A stretch of 64,000 nt of DNA, from contig NZ_JAMZEC010000001.1 of the NCBI RefSeq assembly GCF_024172185.1, positions 6,913,001 to 6,977,000 of the forward strand, given 5' to 3'. The position numbers were made by a program, and so were the translations under genes. The stretch comes from Nonomuraea roseoviolacea subsp. carminata (GTDB taxonomy: Bacteria; Actinomycetota; Actinomycetes; Streptosporangiales; Streptosporangiaceae). Positions 18,809 to 27,297 of the stretch are shown one piece after another (the first letter of the stretch is position 1; each line of letters starts with the position of its first letter). The notes under the pieces were generated by a model, which worked only from the letters and a program-made list of their open reading frames with translations, had not been told where the DNA came from and made no database searches.

Positions 18809-19719
18809 TGCGCCGGCCGTACGGGCTGGAGGGCCTGCCCCACCAGGTCACGGTCTACGAGGTCGGCCCGCGCGACGGGCTGCAGAACGAGGCCGCGGTC
18901 GTCCCCGTCGAGGCGAAGGCGGAGTTCGTCGCGCGCCTGGCCGGGGCCGGCCACAAGGTGATCGAGACGACCAGCTTCGTCCACCCGAAGTGGGTGCCGC
19001 AGCTCGCCGACGCCGAGGAACTGCTGGCCCGGGTCGAGCGCCGGCCGGGCGTCCGCTACCCGGTGCTCGTGCCGAACGAGCGCGGCCTGGACCGGGCGCT
19101 GGCCCTGGAGGTGGACGAGATCGCCGTCTTCGCCAGCGCCACCGAGACGTTCGCCGCCAAGAACCTCAACCGCAGCCTGGAGACCCAGTTCGACATGTTC
19201 GAGCCGGTCGTCGCCCGCGCCCTGGCCGCCGGGGTGCGGGTCCGCGCGTACGTCTCCATGTGCTTCGCCGACCCGTGGGAGGGGCCGACGCCGATCCCGC
19301 AGGTCGTCGAGGTGGGCGAGCGGCTGCTCGGGCTCGGCTGCCACGAGCTGTCGCTCGGCGACACGATCGGCGTGGCCACGCCCGGCCACGTCACCGCGCT
19401 CATCGAGGCGTTCGGCTCGCCCGACCGGCTCGCCGTCCACTTCCACGACACGTACGGCCAGGCGCTCGGCAACACGCTCGCCGCGCTCCAGGCCGGCGTG
19501 ACCACCGTCGACGCGTCCACGGGCGGCATCGGCGGCTGCCCGTACGCCGAGTCGGCCACCGGCAACCTCGCGACCGAGGACCTCGTCTGGATGCTCGACG
19601 GCCTCGGCGTCGAGACCGGCCTCGATCTCGGCAAGCTCGTGGAGACCAGCACCTGGCTGGCCCGGCTGCTCGGCCGCCCCAGCCCGTCCCGCGTCGTCCA
19701 GGCCCTCTCGAAAGGCTGA
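18808..19719 (+). CDS. Hydroxymethylglutaryl-CoA lyase
   Basis: 303 residues. The DmpA/HMGL-like TIM barrel has VYEVGPRDGLQNE near the N-terminus, VFASATETFAAKNLNRS, the HFHDTYGQALGN metal-binding region and the GIGGCPYAESATGN signature with its catalytic Cys. It cleaves HMG-CoA to acetyl-CoA and acetoacetate, the last step of leucine degradation. I chose the ATG at 18808, which overlaps the previous stop by one base and is spaced correctly from GAGGAGGAG; an in-frame GTG at 18805 is an alternative. Confidence 0.93.
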   Translation: MRRPYGLEGLPHQVTVYEVGPRDGLQNEAAVVPVEAKAEFVARLAGAGHKVIETTSFVHPKWVPQLADAEELLARVERRPGVRYPVLVPNERGLDRALALEVDEIAVFASATETFAAKNLNRSLETQFDMFEPVVARALAAGVRVRAYVSMCFADPWEGPTPIPQVVEVGERLLGLGCHELSLGDTIGVATPGHVTALIEAFGSPDRLAVHFHDTYGQALGNTLAALQAGVTTVDASTGGIGGCPYAESATGNLATEDLVWMLDGLGVETGLDLGKLVETSTWLARLLGRPSPSRVVQALSKG

Positions 19720-19725
19720 CCACCC

Positions 19726-20862
19726 ATGTTGACCGGCGAGTACGAAGAGCTGCGCAAGACCGTCGAGGCGTTCGCCCGCGACGTCGTCGCCCCGGTGATC
19801 GGCGACCACTACGAGCGGGAGGAGTTCCCGTACGGCATCGTGCGGCAGATGGGCGCGATGGGCCTGTTCGGGTTGCCGCTCCCCGAGGAGTACGGCGGCA
19901 TGGGCGGCGACTACTTCGCCCTCTGCCTGACCCTGGAGGAGCTGGCCCGCGTCGACTCCAGCGTGGCCATCACGCTGGAGGCGGCGGTGTCGCTGGGCGC
20001 CATGCCGATCTACCGGTTCGGCACGCCCGAGCAGCGCGAGGAGTGGCTGCCCAGGCTCGCGACGGGCGAGGTGCTCGGCGCGTTCGGGCTGACCGAGCCG
20101 GGCGGCGGCTCCGACGTGCCGGGCGGCATGCGCACCACGGCGGTGCTCGACGGCGACGAATGGGTGATCAACGGGACGAAGGCGTTCATCACGAACTCCG
20201 GCACCGACATCACCGGCGTGGTCGCCGTCGCCGCGCTCACCGGCGACCGGGAGATCTCCACGATCCTCGTGCCGAGCGGCACCCCGGGCTTCACCGTGTC
20301 CAAGAAGTACTCCAAGGTCGGCTGGAACGCCTCCGACACCCGGGAGCTGGCCTTCAGCGACTGCCGGGTGCCCGCGGCCAACCTGCTCGGCGAGCGCGGG
20401 CGCGGCTACGCCCAGTTCCTGCGGACCCTCGACGAGGGCCGCGTCGCCATCGCCGCCCTCGGGGTGGGCCTCGCGCAGGGCTGCGTGGACGAGTGCGTGC
20501 GCTACGTCCGCGACCGCCGCGCCTTCGGCCACCCGATCGGCCACTACCAGGCCATCCAGTTCAAGATCGCCGACATGGAGGCCCGGGCCCACACCGCCCG
20601 CCTGGCCTACTACCACGCGGCCGAGCGGATGCTGGCGGGGCAGGCGTTCAAGAAGGAGGCGGCCATCGCCAAGCTGGTCTCCTCGAACGCGGCCATGGAC
20701 AACGCCCGCGACGCCACGCAGATCTTCGGCGGGTACGGGTTCATGAACGAGTACCCCGTGGGCCGCTTCTACCGCGACGCCAAGATCCTGGAGATCGGCG
20801 AGGGCACGAGCGAGGTGCAGCGCATGCTCATCGCCCGCCAGCTCGGCCTCGGCGACCTCTGA
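19726..20862 (+). CDS. Acyl-CoA dehydrogenase, isovaleryl-CoA dehydrogenase-like
   Basis: 378 residues with the full acyl-CoA dehydrogenase fold: FGLTEPGGGSDVPGG and the flavin-binding WVINGTKAFITNSG, a C-terminal helical domain with RRAFGHPIGHYQAIQFKIADM, and IFGGYGFMNEYPVGRFYRDAKI. The likely catalytic Glu lies in EIGEGTSEVQRM. In this operon it should oxidise isovaleryl-CoA to 3-methylcrotonyl-CoA, the carboxylase substrate. It starts 6 bp after the lyase and is the last gene before a convergent gene. The exact acyl chain is inferred from context. Confidence 0.9.
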   Translation: MLTGEYEELRKTVEAFARDVVAPVIGDHYEREEFPYGIVRQMGAMGLFGLPLPEEYGGMGGDYFALCLTLEELARVDSSVAITLEAAVSLGAMPIYRFGTPEQREEWLPRLATGEVLGAFGLTEPGGGSDVPGGMRTTAVLDGDEWVINGTKAFITNSGTDITGVVAVAALTGDREISTILVPSGTPGFTVSKKYSKVGWNASDTRELAFSDCRVPAANLLGERGRGYAQFLRTLDEGRVAIAALGVGLAQGCVDECVRYVRDRRAFGHPIGHYQAIQFKIADMEARAHTARLAYYHAAERMLAGQAFKKEAAIAKLVSSNAAMDNARDATQIFGGYGFMNEYPVGRFYRDAKILEIGEGTSEVQRMLIARQLGLGDL

Positions 20863-20906
20863 CCCGCGCCCGCCGGCTCGGCCTCGGCGGCCTTCGACCC
20901 GCGGCC
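20837..20906. repeat. 35-bp tandem duplication of the dehydrogenase 3' end
   Basis: Unit A (20837-20871) contains the last codons and the stop of the acyl-CoA dehydrogenase gene. Unit B (20872-20906) repeats it with about five differences (for example GACCTCTGACCC becomes GGCCTTCGACCC), so the copied stop codon is lost. Unit B lies entirely in the intergenic space. Confidence 0.7.
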
Positions 20907-20929
20907 GTCAGCTCGGGCCGTCAGCTCGG
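20903..20929. repeat. 13-bp direct repeat at the DUF402 gene end
   Basis: GGCCGTCAGCTCGG occurs at 20903 and again at 20916, overlapping by one base. The second copy includes the stop codon of the DUF402 gene. It borders the 35-bp dehydrogenase repeat, so both convergent gene ends are duplicated here. Confidence 0.6.
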
Positions 20930-21451
20930 GCGGTCGGCGAGGGCGAGCCACGGCTCGTGGGCGCCGCCGAACGGGCCCTGACGGGAGCCCACGGCCGTCA
21001 TCAGCATGGCGGCCGTCTCCTCCGCCCGGGCGACCACCTCCGCCGGGTAGCCCAGCAGCACCTGGTGCTCGGCGAACTCGTCCTCGTCGTCCAGGAACAG
21101 CCGCCCGTCGCGCATCCGGATGACGTCGAGGTCGAGATCCACCATGGTGACCTCGGCGAGCTCCGCGACGTGGCCGCCGCCCTCGCGCCACTCGGGCACC
21201 GTCGTGACGTCCACGTACACGTCGGTCCGGTGCGGGCGCGCGTGGAAGCTCGCCGTCCACCACCCGTCGCGCGGGAACAGCATGACGATCGCGGTGTCCC
21301 AGGTCACCGGCGGGCTGTCGCCCTTGCGGGCGACGGTGCCGGGAGGCGCCGCGACCCACACGCCGTGCTCGTCCTCGCCGAGCAGCGTCCCCCGGTGGTG
21401 CCAGTGCAGCGCGCCCCCGTACTTGCGGTACACGACCATGATCTCGCTCAC
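20921..21451 (-). CDS. DUF402 family protein
   Basis: 176 residues from the GTG at 21451; an ATG four codons in is an alternative. It has the DUF402 pattern: WHHRGTLLGEDEHGVWVAAPPG, a central YVDVTT segment, VDLDLDVIRMRDGRLFLDDEDEF, and a C-terminal helix. Members fold like the FomD/Ntdp nucleotide-diphosphate phosphatases and keep acidic residues for metal binding, which are present here (DLDLD, DDEDE). The substrate is unknown. It converges on the leucine operon and diverges from a GNAT gene. Confidence 0.82.
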   Translation of the reverse strand: MSEIMVVYRKYGGALHWHHRGTLLGEDEHGVWVAAPPGTVARKGDSPPVTWDTAIVMLFPRDGWWTASFHARPHRTDVYVDVTTVPEWREGGGHVAELAEVTMVDLDLDVIRMRDGRLFLDDEDEFAEHQVLLGYPAEVVARAEETAAMLMTAVGSRQGPFGGAHEPWLALADRPS

Positions 21452-21514
21452 GCCCGGAACGCTAACCCAAGGCCGGCGCCCCGCCCAGGGCAGGGGGTGA
21501 CGTACGGTCGGATC

Positions 21515-21970
21515 ATGACGCCGATCGACACCGTGGGGACGGCAGGGGAGCTGGTCGTCAGACGGGCCACGGAATCCGACGCGGAGGAGCTGTTCGGGCT
21601 GGCCCGGGAGTTCGCGCTGTCGTTCCGGCCCGAGCGGGCCGCGTTCGACGAGGCTCTGCCGCGGCTGCTGCGCGACCGGGACGCGCTGCTGATCACCGCC
21701 GTGATGTGCGGGCGGGTCCACGGCTACCTGCTGGGGTTCGCGCACCTGACGCTGTTCGCCAACGGGCCGGTCGCCTGGGTGGAGGAGGCCATGGTGCGCC
21801 GCGGGTCGAGGCGGCAGGGCATCGGGCGGGCGCTGCTGGAGGAGTGCGAGCGGTGGGCCCGCGCCCGCGGCGCCCGGTACCTGTCGATGGCCACCCGGCG
21901 GGCGCCGGAGTTCTACCACGCGCTCGGCTACGAGGAGTCGGCCGCGTTCTTCCGCAAGATGCTCCGCTAG
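21515..21970 (+). CDS. GNAT family N-acetyltransferase
   Basis: 151 residues with a single GNAT fold. The acetyl-CoA pyrophosphate loop is RRGSRRQGIGRALLEECE and the C-terminal strand is FYHALGYEESAAFFRKML. The ATG is 63 bp from the divergent DUF402 start. It has no recognisable substrate specificity; it could acetylate a small molecule or protein amine. Confidence 0.87.
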   Translation: MTPIDTVGTAGELVVRRATESDAEELFGLAREFALSFRPERAAFDEALPRLLRDRDALLITAVMCGRVHGYLLGFAHLTLFANGPVAWVEEAMVRRGSRRQGIGRALLEECERWARARGARYLSMATRRAPEFYHALGYEESAAFFRKMLR

Positions 21971-22123
21971 GGCTCGCGCGGGACGCTTCGCCAGGACCTC
22001 CGCGGCGGCCGGCCGCGTTGCCCGCGCAGGCGGGCACGGCTGCCGCTGCCCAGGGGCGTCCGCTCAGGTGGGAGCGTATGGGGCGGGCTCGTCCTGTCGG
22101 AGGCGGATGGCATCCTGTAGGGC

Positions 22124-25066
22124 GTGACGATCCACACGGTGAGCCCGCTCTTCGTCGGCCGGGCGGGCGAGCTGGCCGCGCTCCGCGACGCCCTCTCCCG
22201 CGCCCGCGCGGGATCGTCGTCCACCGTGCTCGTCGGCGGCGAGGCCGGCGTGGGCAAGACGCGGCTGGTCAGGGAGTTCACCGGCCGGGCCGACGACGCG
22301 CTGGTGCTGGTCGGCGGCTGCCTGGAGCTCGGCACCGACGGCCTGCCGTTCGCCCCCTTCAGCGCCGTGCTGCGCGGCCTGGTGCGCGAGCGCGGCCGCG
22401 ACGGGGTCGCCGCGCTCGTGCCCGGCGGCACCACGCGCGGGCTGGCCCGGCTGCTGCCCGAGTTCGGCGAGCCCGACGGCGACGGCGCCGAGGCCCGGGC
22501 CCGGCTGTTCGAGCAGGTGCTCGGGCTGCTCGAACGACTGGCCGAGGACCAGCCGGTGGTGCTCGTCGTCGAGGACGCCCACTGGGCCGACCGCTCCACC
22601 CGCGACCTGCTGTCGTTCCTCGTCCGCTACCAGCGTTCCGACGCGGGCCTGCTCATCGTCGTCACGTACCGCACCGACGAGCTGCGCCGCACCCACCCGC
22701 TGCGCCCGCTGCTGGCCGAGCTGGGCCGGGTGGGCTGGGTGCACCGGATCGAGCTGCGCAGGCTCACCCGGCGCGAGGTCGTGAAGCAGGCGGCGAGCAT
22801 CCTGGAGCGCGAGCCCCGGCCCGCCGACATCGAGCTGATCTACGCGCGCAGCGAGGGCAACCCGCTGTTCGTCGAGGCGCTGCTGAGCGAGGCCGGCGGC
22901 GGCCTCGCGCTGCCCGAGTCGCTGCGCGACCTGCTGCTGGCCGGCGTCGAGCGGCTGCCCGAGGAGACGCAGGAGCTGCTGCGCGTGGCCAGCGCCGGCG
23001 GCCAGCACATCGAGCACGCGCTGCTGTCGGCCGTCTCCGGCCTCGACGACGCCGAGCTGTCGCGCGCCCTGCGGCCGGCCGTCGCGGGCAACGTCCTCGT
23101 GGTCGACGGCGAGGGCTACTCCTTCCGCCACGCGCTGATCCGCGAGGCCCTGCACGACGACCTGCTGCCCGGCGAGCACACCCGCCTGCACACCCGCTTC
23201 GCGCAGGCGCTGGAGCGTGACCCGTCCATCCTGCCCGCCCCGCGCGGCGCGATCGAGCTGGCCCACCACTGGCACTCCGCCCACGACGCCACCTGGGCGC
23301 TGGTCAGCGCCTGGGCGGCGGCCGCCGCCGCGCGCAAGTCCACCGCCTACGACGAGCAGCTCCGCATGCTGTCGCGCGTGCTGGAGCTGTGGGGCCAGGT
23401 GCCCGACGCCGCCGAACGCATCGGCGCCGACCACGTCGAGGTGCTGTCCCAGACCGTGACGGTCGCCCACCTGGCGGGCGAGTACGAACGCGGCATCGCC
23501 CTGGCCGGGGCGGCGATGGCCGAGCTCGACCGCGACGCCGAGCCGACCCGGGCCGCCGTCCTGCTGCGCAAGCGCGGCATCATCCGCTACGACGCGGGCC
23601 GCTTCGGCCACCTCGACGACCTGCGCCAGGCGGCCGCCCTGACCGCCGACGGGCCGGTCCGGCTGCGCGCCCGCGTCCTCGAGAACCTCGCCCGCATGCT
23701 CCACACGGACGACGTGTGGGAGGAGAAGACGGCCACCGCCGAGCAGGCCATCGCGCTGGCCCGCGAGGCCGGCGACGCCGCCTGCGAGGCCCATGCCCTG
23801 ATCGCCCTCACCTGGGCCCGCGCCCGCGACTACGACCGGTCCGAGGCCCACCTCGACGGCTTCGCCGAGGCCCGGCGGCTCGCCCTCGGCGCCGACGCCT
23901 TCAACGCGCTGCTCGGCTGCGCCATCTCCGAGTCCGACACGCTGGAGGGCGCCGGCCTGCACGAGCGGGCCGCCCGGGTGGCCCGCGACGGCGTCGCCGA
24001 GGCCGAGCGGTACGGCGTGGCCCGCACCTCCGGCGCGTTCCTGTCGATCAACCTGGCCGAGCCGCTGCTGTCGCTCGGCCGCTGGGACGAGGCCCTCGAC
24101 GTCATCGAGCACGCCCTCGACCTGCTGCCCCCGCCGCCGCACCAGGCCAGCCTGCAGGGGTTCAGTACCGACATCGCGCTGGCCCGCGGGCAGCTCGACC
24201 GGGCCGAGGAGTCGTTCGAGCGGGCCCGGTACGTCCTGTCGCGCGGCGTCTTCCGCGACCAGAACCTGCTGCCGCACGCCGGCCGGGAGATCGCCCTGCT
24301 GCTGGCGAGCGGCCGGGCGGACGACGCGCGGGAGGCGGCCGTGCGGGCCGTGCGTGAGCACGCGGCGGGCGCCGGGCCGCGCTACCTGTGGCCGCTGCTG
24401 GTGACGATCGCCCGGCTGGGCGGGCCGCTGCCGCCGGAGGTCGCGGAGGTGGCGGGGCGGATGCGGGTCCAGGGCGCGCTCCAGCGGGCCCACTGGCTGA
24501 CGTTCACGGCCCTGACGGGGGCGCCACGGTACGCGGCGGACGGCGGCGACGGTACGCGGGGCGGTGGCGACGGCGAGCCCGCGTGGCGGCTCAAGGCGTG
24601 GGACGAGGCCGTGGCGGCCTGGGCGGAGCTGCGCCAGCCGTACTCGGAGGCGCTCGCCCTGGCCGACGCGGCGCGGGCGGCGCTGGCGTGCGGTGAGCGC
24701 CAGGAGGCCGCGACCCGTGTGGCGCGGGCCCGTGAGCTGGCCGAACCTCTGAAGGCCGCGCTCCTGCTCGACCAGCTCGACGCCATGCTGGGCCGCGCCC
24801 AGGGCGCCTCGGGGCGCTCGCGGGCCGCCGGTGGCGGCGACGGCGCGCCGGTCGGGCCGCCGCTGGGGCTGACGGCCCGCGAGCTGGAGGTGCTGCGGCT
24901 CGTCACGGCCGGGCGCAGCAACCGCGAGATCGCCGGCGAGCTGGTGATCGCGGTCAAGACGGTGAGCGTCCACGTGTCCAACATCCTGGCCAAGCTGGGC
25001 GCCGCGTCACGAGGGGAGGCCGCCGCCACGGCCCACCGCCTCCGCCTCTTCGACGGCCCGCAGTAG
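22124..25066 (+). CDS. LuxR-family regulator with AAA ATPase domain (LAL type)
   Basis: 980 residues from a GTG start. The N-terminal AAA/NACHT-like ATPase has Walker A (GGEAGVGKTRLVREF, about residue 42) and a Walker B-like VVLVVEDAHWAD. A long helical, TPR-like middle (about 380-880) precedes a C-terminal LuxR helix-turn-helix (LTARELEVLRLVTAGRSNREIA; VSVHVSNILAKLG). LAL regulators are often pathway-specific activators of secondary metabolism or sugar use in actinomycetes. No biosynthetic cluster is adjacent, so its targets are unknown. Its 3' end is repeated in tandem downstream. Confidence 0.92.
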   Translation: MTIHTVSPLFVGRAGELAALRDALSRARAGSSSTVLVGGEAGVGKTRLVREFTGRADDALVLVGGCLELGTDGLPFAPFSAVLRGLVRERGRDGVAALVPGGTTRGLARLLPEFGEPDGDGAEARARLFEQVLGLLERLAEDQPVVLVVEDAHWADRSTRDLLSFLVRYQRSDAGLLIVVTYRTDELRRTHPLRPLLAELGRVGWVHRIELRRLTRREVVKQAASILEREPRPADIELIYARSEGNPLFVEALLSEAGGGLALPESLRDLLLAGVERLPEETQELLRVASAGGQHIEHALLSAVSGLDDAELSRALRPAVAGNVLVVDGEGYSFRHALIREALHDDLLPGEHTRLHTRFAQALERDPSILPAPRGAIELAHHWHSAHDATWALVSAWAAAAAARKSTAYDEQLRMLSRVLELWGQVPDAAERIGADHVEVLSQTVTVAHLAGEYERGIALAGAAMAELDRDAEPTRAAVLLRKRGIIRYDAGRFGHLDDLRQAAALTADGPVRLRARVLENLARMLHTDDVWEEKTATAEQAIALAREAGDAACEAHALIALTWARARDYDRSEAHLDGFAEARRLALGADAFNALLGCAISESDTLEGAGLHERAARVARDGVAEAERYGVARTSGAFLSINLAEPLLSLGRWDEALDVIEHALDLLPPPPHQASLQGFSTDIALARGQLDRAEESFERARYVLSRGVFRDQNLLPHAGREIALLLASGRADDAREAAVRAVREHAAGAGPRYLWPLLVTIARLGGPLPPEVAEVAGRMRVQGALQRAHWLTFTALTGAPRYAADGGDGTRGGGDGEPAWRLKAWDEAVAAWAELRQPYSEALALADAARAALACGERQEAATRVARARELAEPLKAALLLDQLDAMLGRAQGASGRSRAAGGGDGAPVGPPLGLTARELEVLRLVTAGRSNREIAGELVIAVKTVSVHVSNILAKLGAASRGEAAATAHRLRLFDGPQ

Positions 25067-25167
25067 CCACCGCCTGCGCCTCTCGACGGATCGCAGCAGC
25101 CACCGCCTGCGCCTCTTCGACGGATCGCGAGAGCCACCGGGTCCGCCGTTTTCGATGGTTGCCGTAG
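25031..25167. repeat. 33-35-bp tandem repeats of the LuxR gene 3' end
   Basis: Unit 1 (25031-25065) is the coding end of the LuxR gene, reaching into its stop codon. Units 2 (25066-25098) and 3 (25099-25132) repeat GCCACCGCCTGCGCCTC followed by TCGACGGATCGC with few changes, and a fourth degenerate unit runs to about 25167. Unit lengths of 33 and 34 bp are not maintained for coding. The array fills the space up to the convergent TetR gene. Confidence 0.8.
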
Positions 25168-25199
25168 CAGCTGCGGAGCTGGGCGGCGCCGGCCGGGGG

Positions 25200-25760
25200 T
25201 CAGCGGGGGCGGAGGGCGTCCAGGAGCAGGGCGAGCGTGCGGCGGCGGAGGTCGTCGGGCCAGGACCCGGCCAGGGCGCCCTGGGTCGCGGCCGAGACCA
25301 GGGCCATGACCTCGTCGAGGCGGACGTCGGGGCGGACGGTGCCGGCCTCCCGGGCGGCGTCCAGCAACGTGCCGAAGGTCTGCGTGAACGCCGCGATCTG
25401 CTCGCCCGGCTGGATGGCCGTGCCCTCGTCGGCCAGCAGGCCGGCGACGGTGTCGACCCTGGCCGAGCTCTCGACGAGGAACGTGAAGTAGTCGAAGAAC
25501 GCGGTTCCCGGGGGGCCGTCGGCGAGCAGCGCCTCGGCCTTGTCGATGAGTCGCTGCCGCAGCTCCTTCATGATCGCGGCGAGAAGGTCCCGCTTGGTGG
25601 GGAAGTGGCGGAAGATCGTGCCGATGGCGACACCCGCTCGATCGGCCACCTCCTGGGTGGACGCGGCGGGCCCCCGCTCGGCGAACACCTCCTCGGCGGC
25701 CGCGAGGATGCGGGCGCGGTTGCGCCGGGCGTCGGCGCGCAGGGGTTTGCTCGCTGTCAT
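25200..25760 (-). CDS. TetR-family regulator next to a SnoaL-like gene
   Basis: 186 residues from the ATG at 25760, which has GGGTGGA upstream. The longer frame start at 25796 lies inside an operator and is unlikely. The TetR N-terminus has ILAAAEEVFAERG, VADRAGVAIGTIFRHFPTKRDLL, then a ligand domain. It diverges from the SnoaL-like gene with two matching 16-bp sites between them, so it should repress both itself and that gene. The inducer is unknown. Confidence 0.88.
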   Translation of the reverse strand: MTASKPLRADARRNRARILAAAEEVFAERGPAASTQEVADRAGVAIGTIFRHFPTKRDLLAAIMKELRQRLIDKAEALLADGPPGTAFFDYFTFLVESSARVDTVAGLLADEGTAIQPGEQIAAFTQTFGTLLDAAREAGTVRPDVRLDEVMALVSAATQGALAGSWPDDLRRRTLALLLDALRPR

Positions 25761-25780
25761 TCGTCCACCCTGTTGACAAG

Positions 25781-25796
25781 ATGAGTCGTCGCTCAT
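25781..25796. promoter_or_regulatory. TetR operator site 1
   Basis: ATGAGTCGTCGCTCAT has perfect 5-bp ATGAG/CTCAT arms around a 6-bp centre, 20 bp upstream of the TetR start codon. Confidence 0.75.
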
Positions 25797-25806
25797 ATTT
25801 TCAAAA

Positions 25807-25822
25807 GTGAGTCATCGCTCAT
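25807..25822. promoter_or_regulatory. TetR operator site 2
   Basis: GTGAGTCATCGCTCAT matches site 1 at 14 of 16 positions and lies 26 bp away centre to centre, toward the SnoaL-like gene. Two near-identical sites in a 86-bp divergent spacer strongly suggest shared control. Confidence 0.75.
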
Positions 25823-25846
25823 CTTACTTCCCCGGGGAGGACGCCC

Positions 25847-26281
25847 ATGTCAACGGAGACGCCGCAGGACCTCTTCGCCCGCTTCCAGCAGAACGTCCTG
25901 GCCGGCAGGCCCGCCCTGGACGAGGAGATGCTCGCCGACGATGTCGTGGTGGAGCAGCCGTTCGCCTCCGCCGGCCGCCGCAGGACCGAAGGCCGCGCGG
26001 AGGTGGCGGCCATGACCCGGGCGGGTCGTGAAGCTCTGCCCGTCGTGTTCGAGGAGTTCCTTGACGTGCGGATCCACGAGACCGCCGACCCGGAGGTGAT
26101 CATCGCTGAGTACCAGATGGCAGCCACCATGCCCGTGACGGGAAGGCGGGGACAGGCGCATTTCGTGGTGGTCCTGCGCGCCAGAGAGGGACGTATCGTG
26201 CACTGGCGCGAGTATCAGGACCGGCCCGCGATAGCCGAGGCCCTGGCCTCGATGACCGGCGGATCAGCCGGCCCGGGCTGA
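25847..26281 (+). CDS. SnoaL-like / NTF2-fold protein
   Basis: 144 residues with the NTF2-like cone fold pattern: an N-terminal helix (ETPQDLFARFQQNVLAG), DDVVVEQPFA, then strands ending GQAHFVVVLRAREGRIVHWREYQD. Related proteins are cyclases, isomerases or limonene-epoxide-hydrolase-like enzymes. It follows GGGGAGG at good spacing and is probably the sole target of the divergent TetR. Substrate unknown. Its stop is one base from the stop of the convergent gene. Confidence 0.85.
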   Translation: MSTETPQDLFARFQQNVLAGRPALDEEMLADDVVVEQPFASAGRRRTEGRAEVAAMTRAGREALPVVFEEFLDVRIHETADPEVIIAEYQMAATMPVTGRRGQAHFVVVLRAREGRIVHWREYQDRPAIAEALASMTGGSAGPG

Positions 26282-26282
26282 G

Positions 26283-27227
26283 TCAGGCGGGAAACGAGCC
26301 TTGCCACCAGTCGAGCACTCTCAGCGCGCGCAGGGTGTTCCAGCGGCTCGGCCTCCCCACGCCGTCCTCCAGCGCGAAGTGGACGCGACCCGGGTGGACG
26401 CGGTCGAGCGGCCACCGCCCGTCGGGCCGCCGCTTCGAGCGGACGATCTCCACGGCCTCCGCCAGGCGCGCATTCGGTTCGGCCCCCGACCGCCTGAAGT
26501 AGTCGAGCGCGCGCAGCACGTCGTGGTGCCAGTAGTACGGGAACGCGAAGTCCAGAAACGCCGCGTCGGCGACCTCGCCGGTGCTCCTGCGGCGGAACAG
26601 CCCCCGTTCCAGCAGATACTCCTCCCCGCCCCGCCGCGCCTCGCGCGCCGCCGCGGAACCGCCGGTAGCGCGCTCGAACGCGAGCAGCCCGTCCAGCACG
26701 TCGACCGTCGTGTGGAACGACGAGCGCACGGACCCGTTCTCGGCCTCGCAGTTCCATCCGCCGTCGGGGAGCCGCTCGCCGACGATCCGCTCCACGATCG
26801 CCGAGACGTCCACCCCGAAGCGGGCGCCGGTCTCGATCGTCCTGCCGTTGATGCACGGCTCGACCTCGCCGTCGAAGTAGCGCTGCCCGGCGTGCTCCCA
26901 CCGTCCGTGCTCGGCGACGCGTGCGATCGCGCGGCGCGCCGCCTCCGACGCCGGATCGAGCCCGAAAATCTGCAGGGTCTGCAGGGTGTGCATCGTCGCC
27001 GTCCACGGCTGCCCCGGCTCGTCGCCGGTGGAGGAGGCGGGGAAGCAGGCGCCGCCGTCCCACAGCCCGTCGGCGCCCTGGAGCGCCAGGAGACGGGCGC
27101 CCCAGCCCTCGCGCTCCACGCGCGCCCGCTCGGCGGCGACCTCGCCGGGCGAGGCGTGCGTGAGGTCGCGCAGCACCTGCCAGCGGATGGCCGGGTCGGC
27201 GTCGAGCAGCCAGTCGATCACGCTCAT
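26283..27227 (-). CDS. Terpenoid-cyclase/squalene-cyclase-like alpha-toroid protein
   Basis: 314 residues, cytosolic. Repeated QW-like motifs DGLWDGG, PDGGWNCEAENGS and PDGRWPLDRVH mark the alpha/alpha-toroid fold of squalene-hopene cyclases and prenyltransferase beta subunits. The protein is about half the length of a true cyclase and lacks a visible DXDD acid motif, so terpene cyclisation is unlikely. Similar short proteins are widespread and uncharacterised. It shares a promoter region with nothing obvious and lies between a SnoaL-like gene and a large repeat protein. Confidence 0.8.
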   Translation of the reverse strand: MSVIDWLLDADPAIRWQVLRDLTHASPGEVAAERARVEREGWGARLLALQGADGLWDGGACFPASSTGDEPGQPWTATMHTLQTLQIFGLDPASEAARRAIARVAEHGRWEHAGQRYFDGEVEPCINGRTIETGARFGVDVSAIVERIVGERLPDGGWNCEAENGSVRSSFHTTVDVLDGLLAFERATGGSAAAREARRGGEEYLLERGLFRRRSTGEVADAAFLDFAFPYYWHHDVLRALDYFRRSGAEPNARLAEAVEIVRSKRRPDGRWPLDRVHPGRVHFALEDGVGRPSRWNTLRALRVLDWWQGSFPA

Positions 27228-27297
27228 CGCCGCACCCTAGGCCATGGGTGAGGCGGCGTCCACCGTGCCGGGTACCCGTCAGGCCCGTTCGCCGGGG

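Noticed and set aside
25761..25796. Upstream ATG of the TetR gene
   Set aside because: It lies in an operator, and the ATG at 25760 has a proper ribosome site and begins at the usual distance from the helix-turn-helix.
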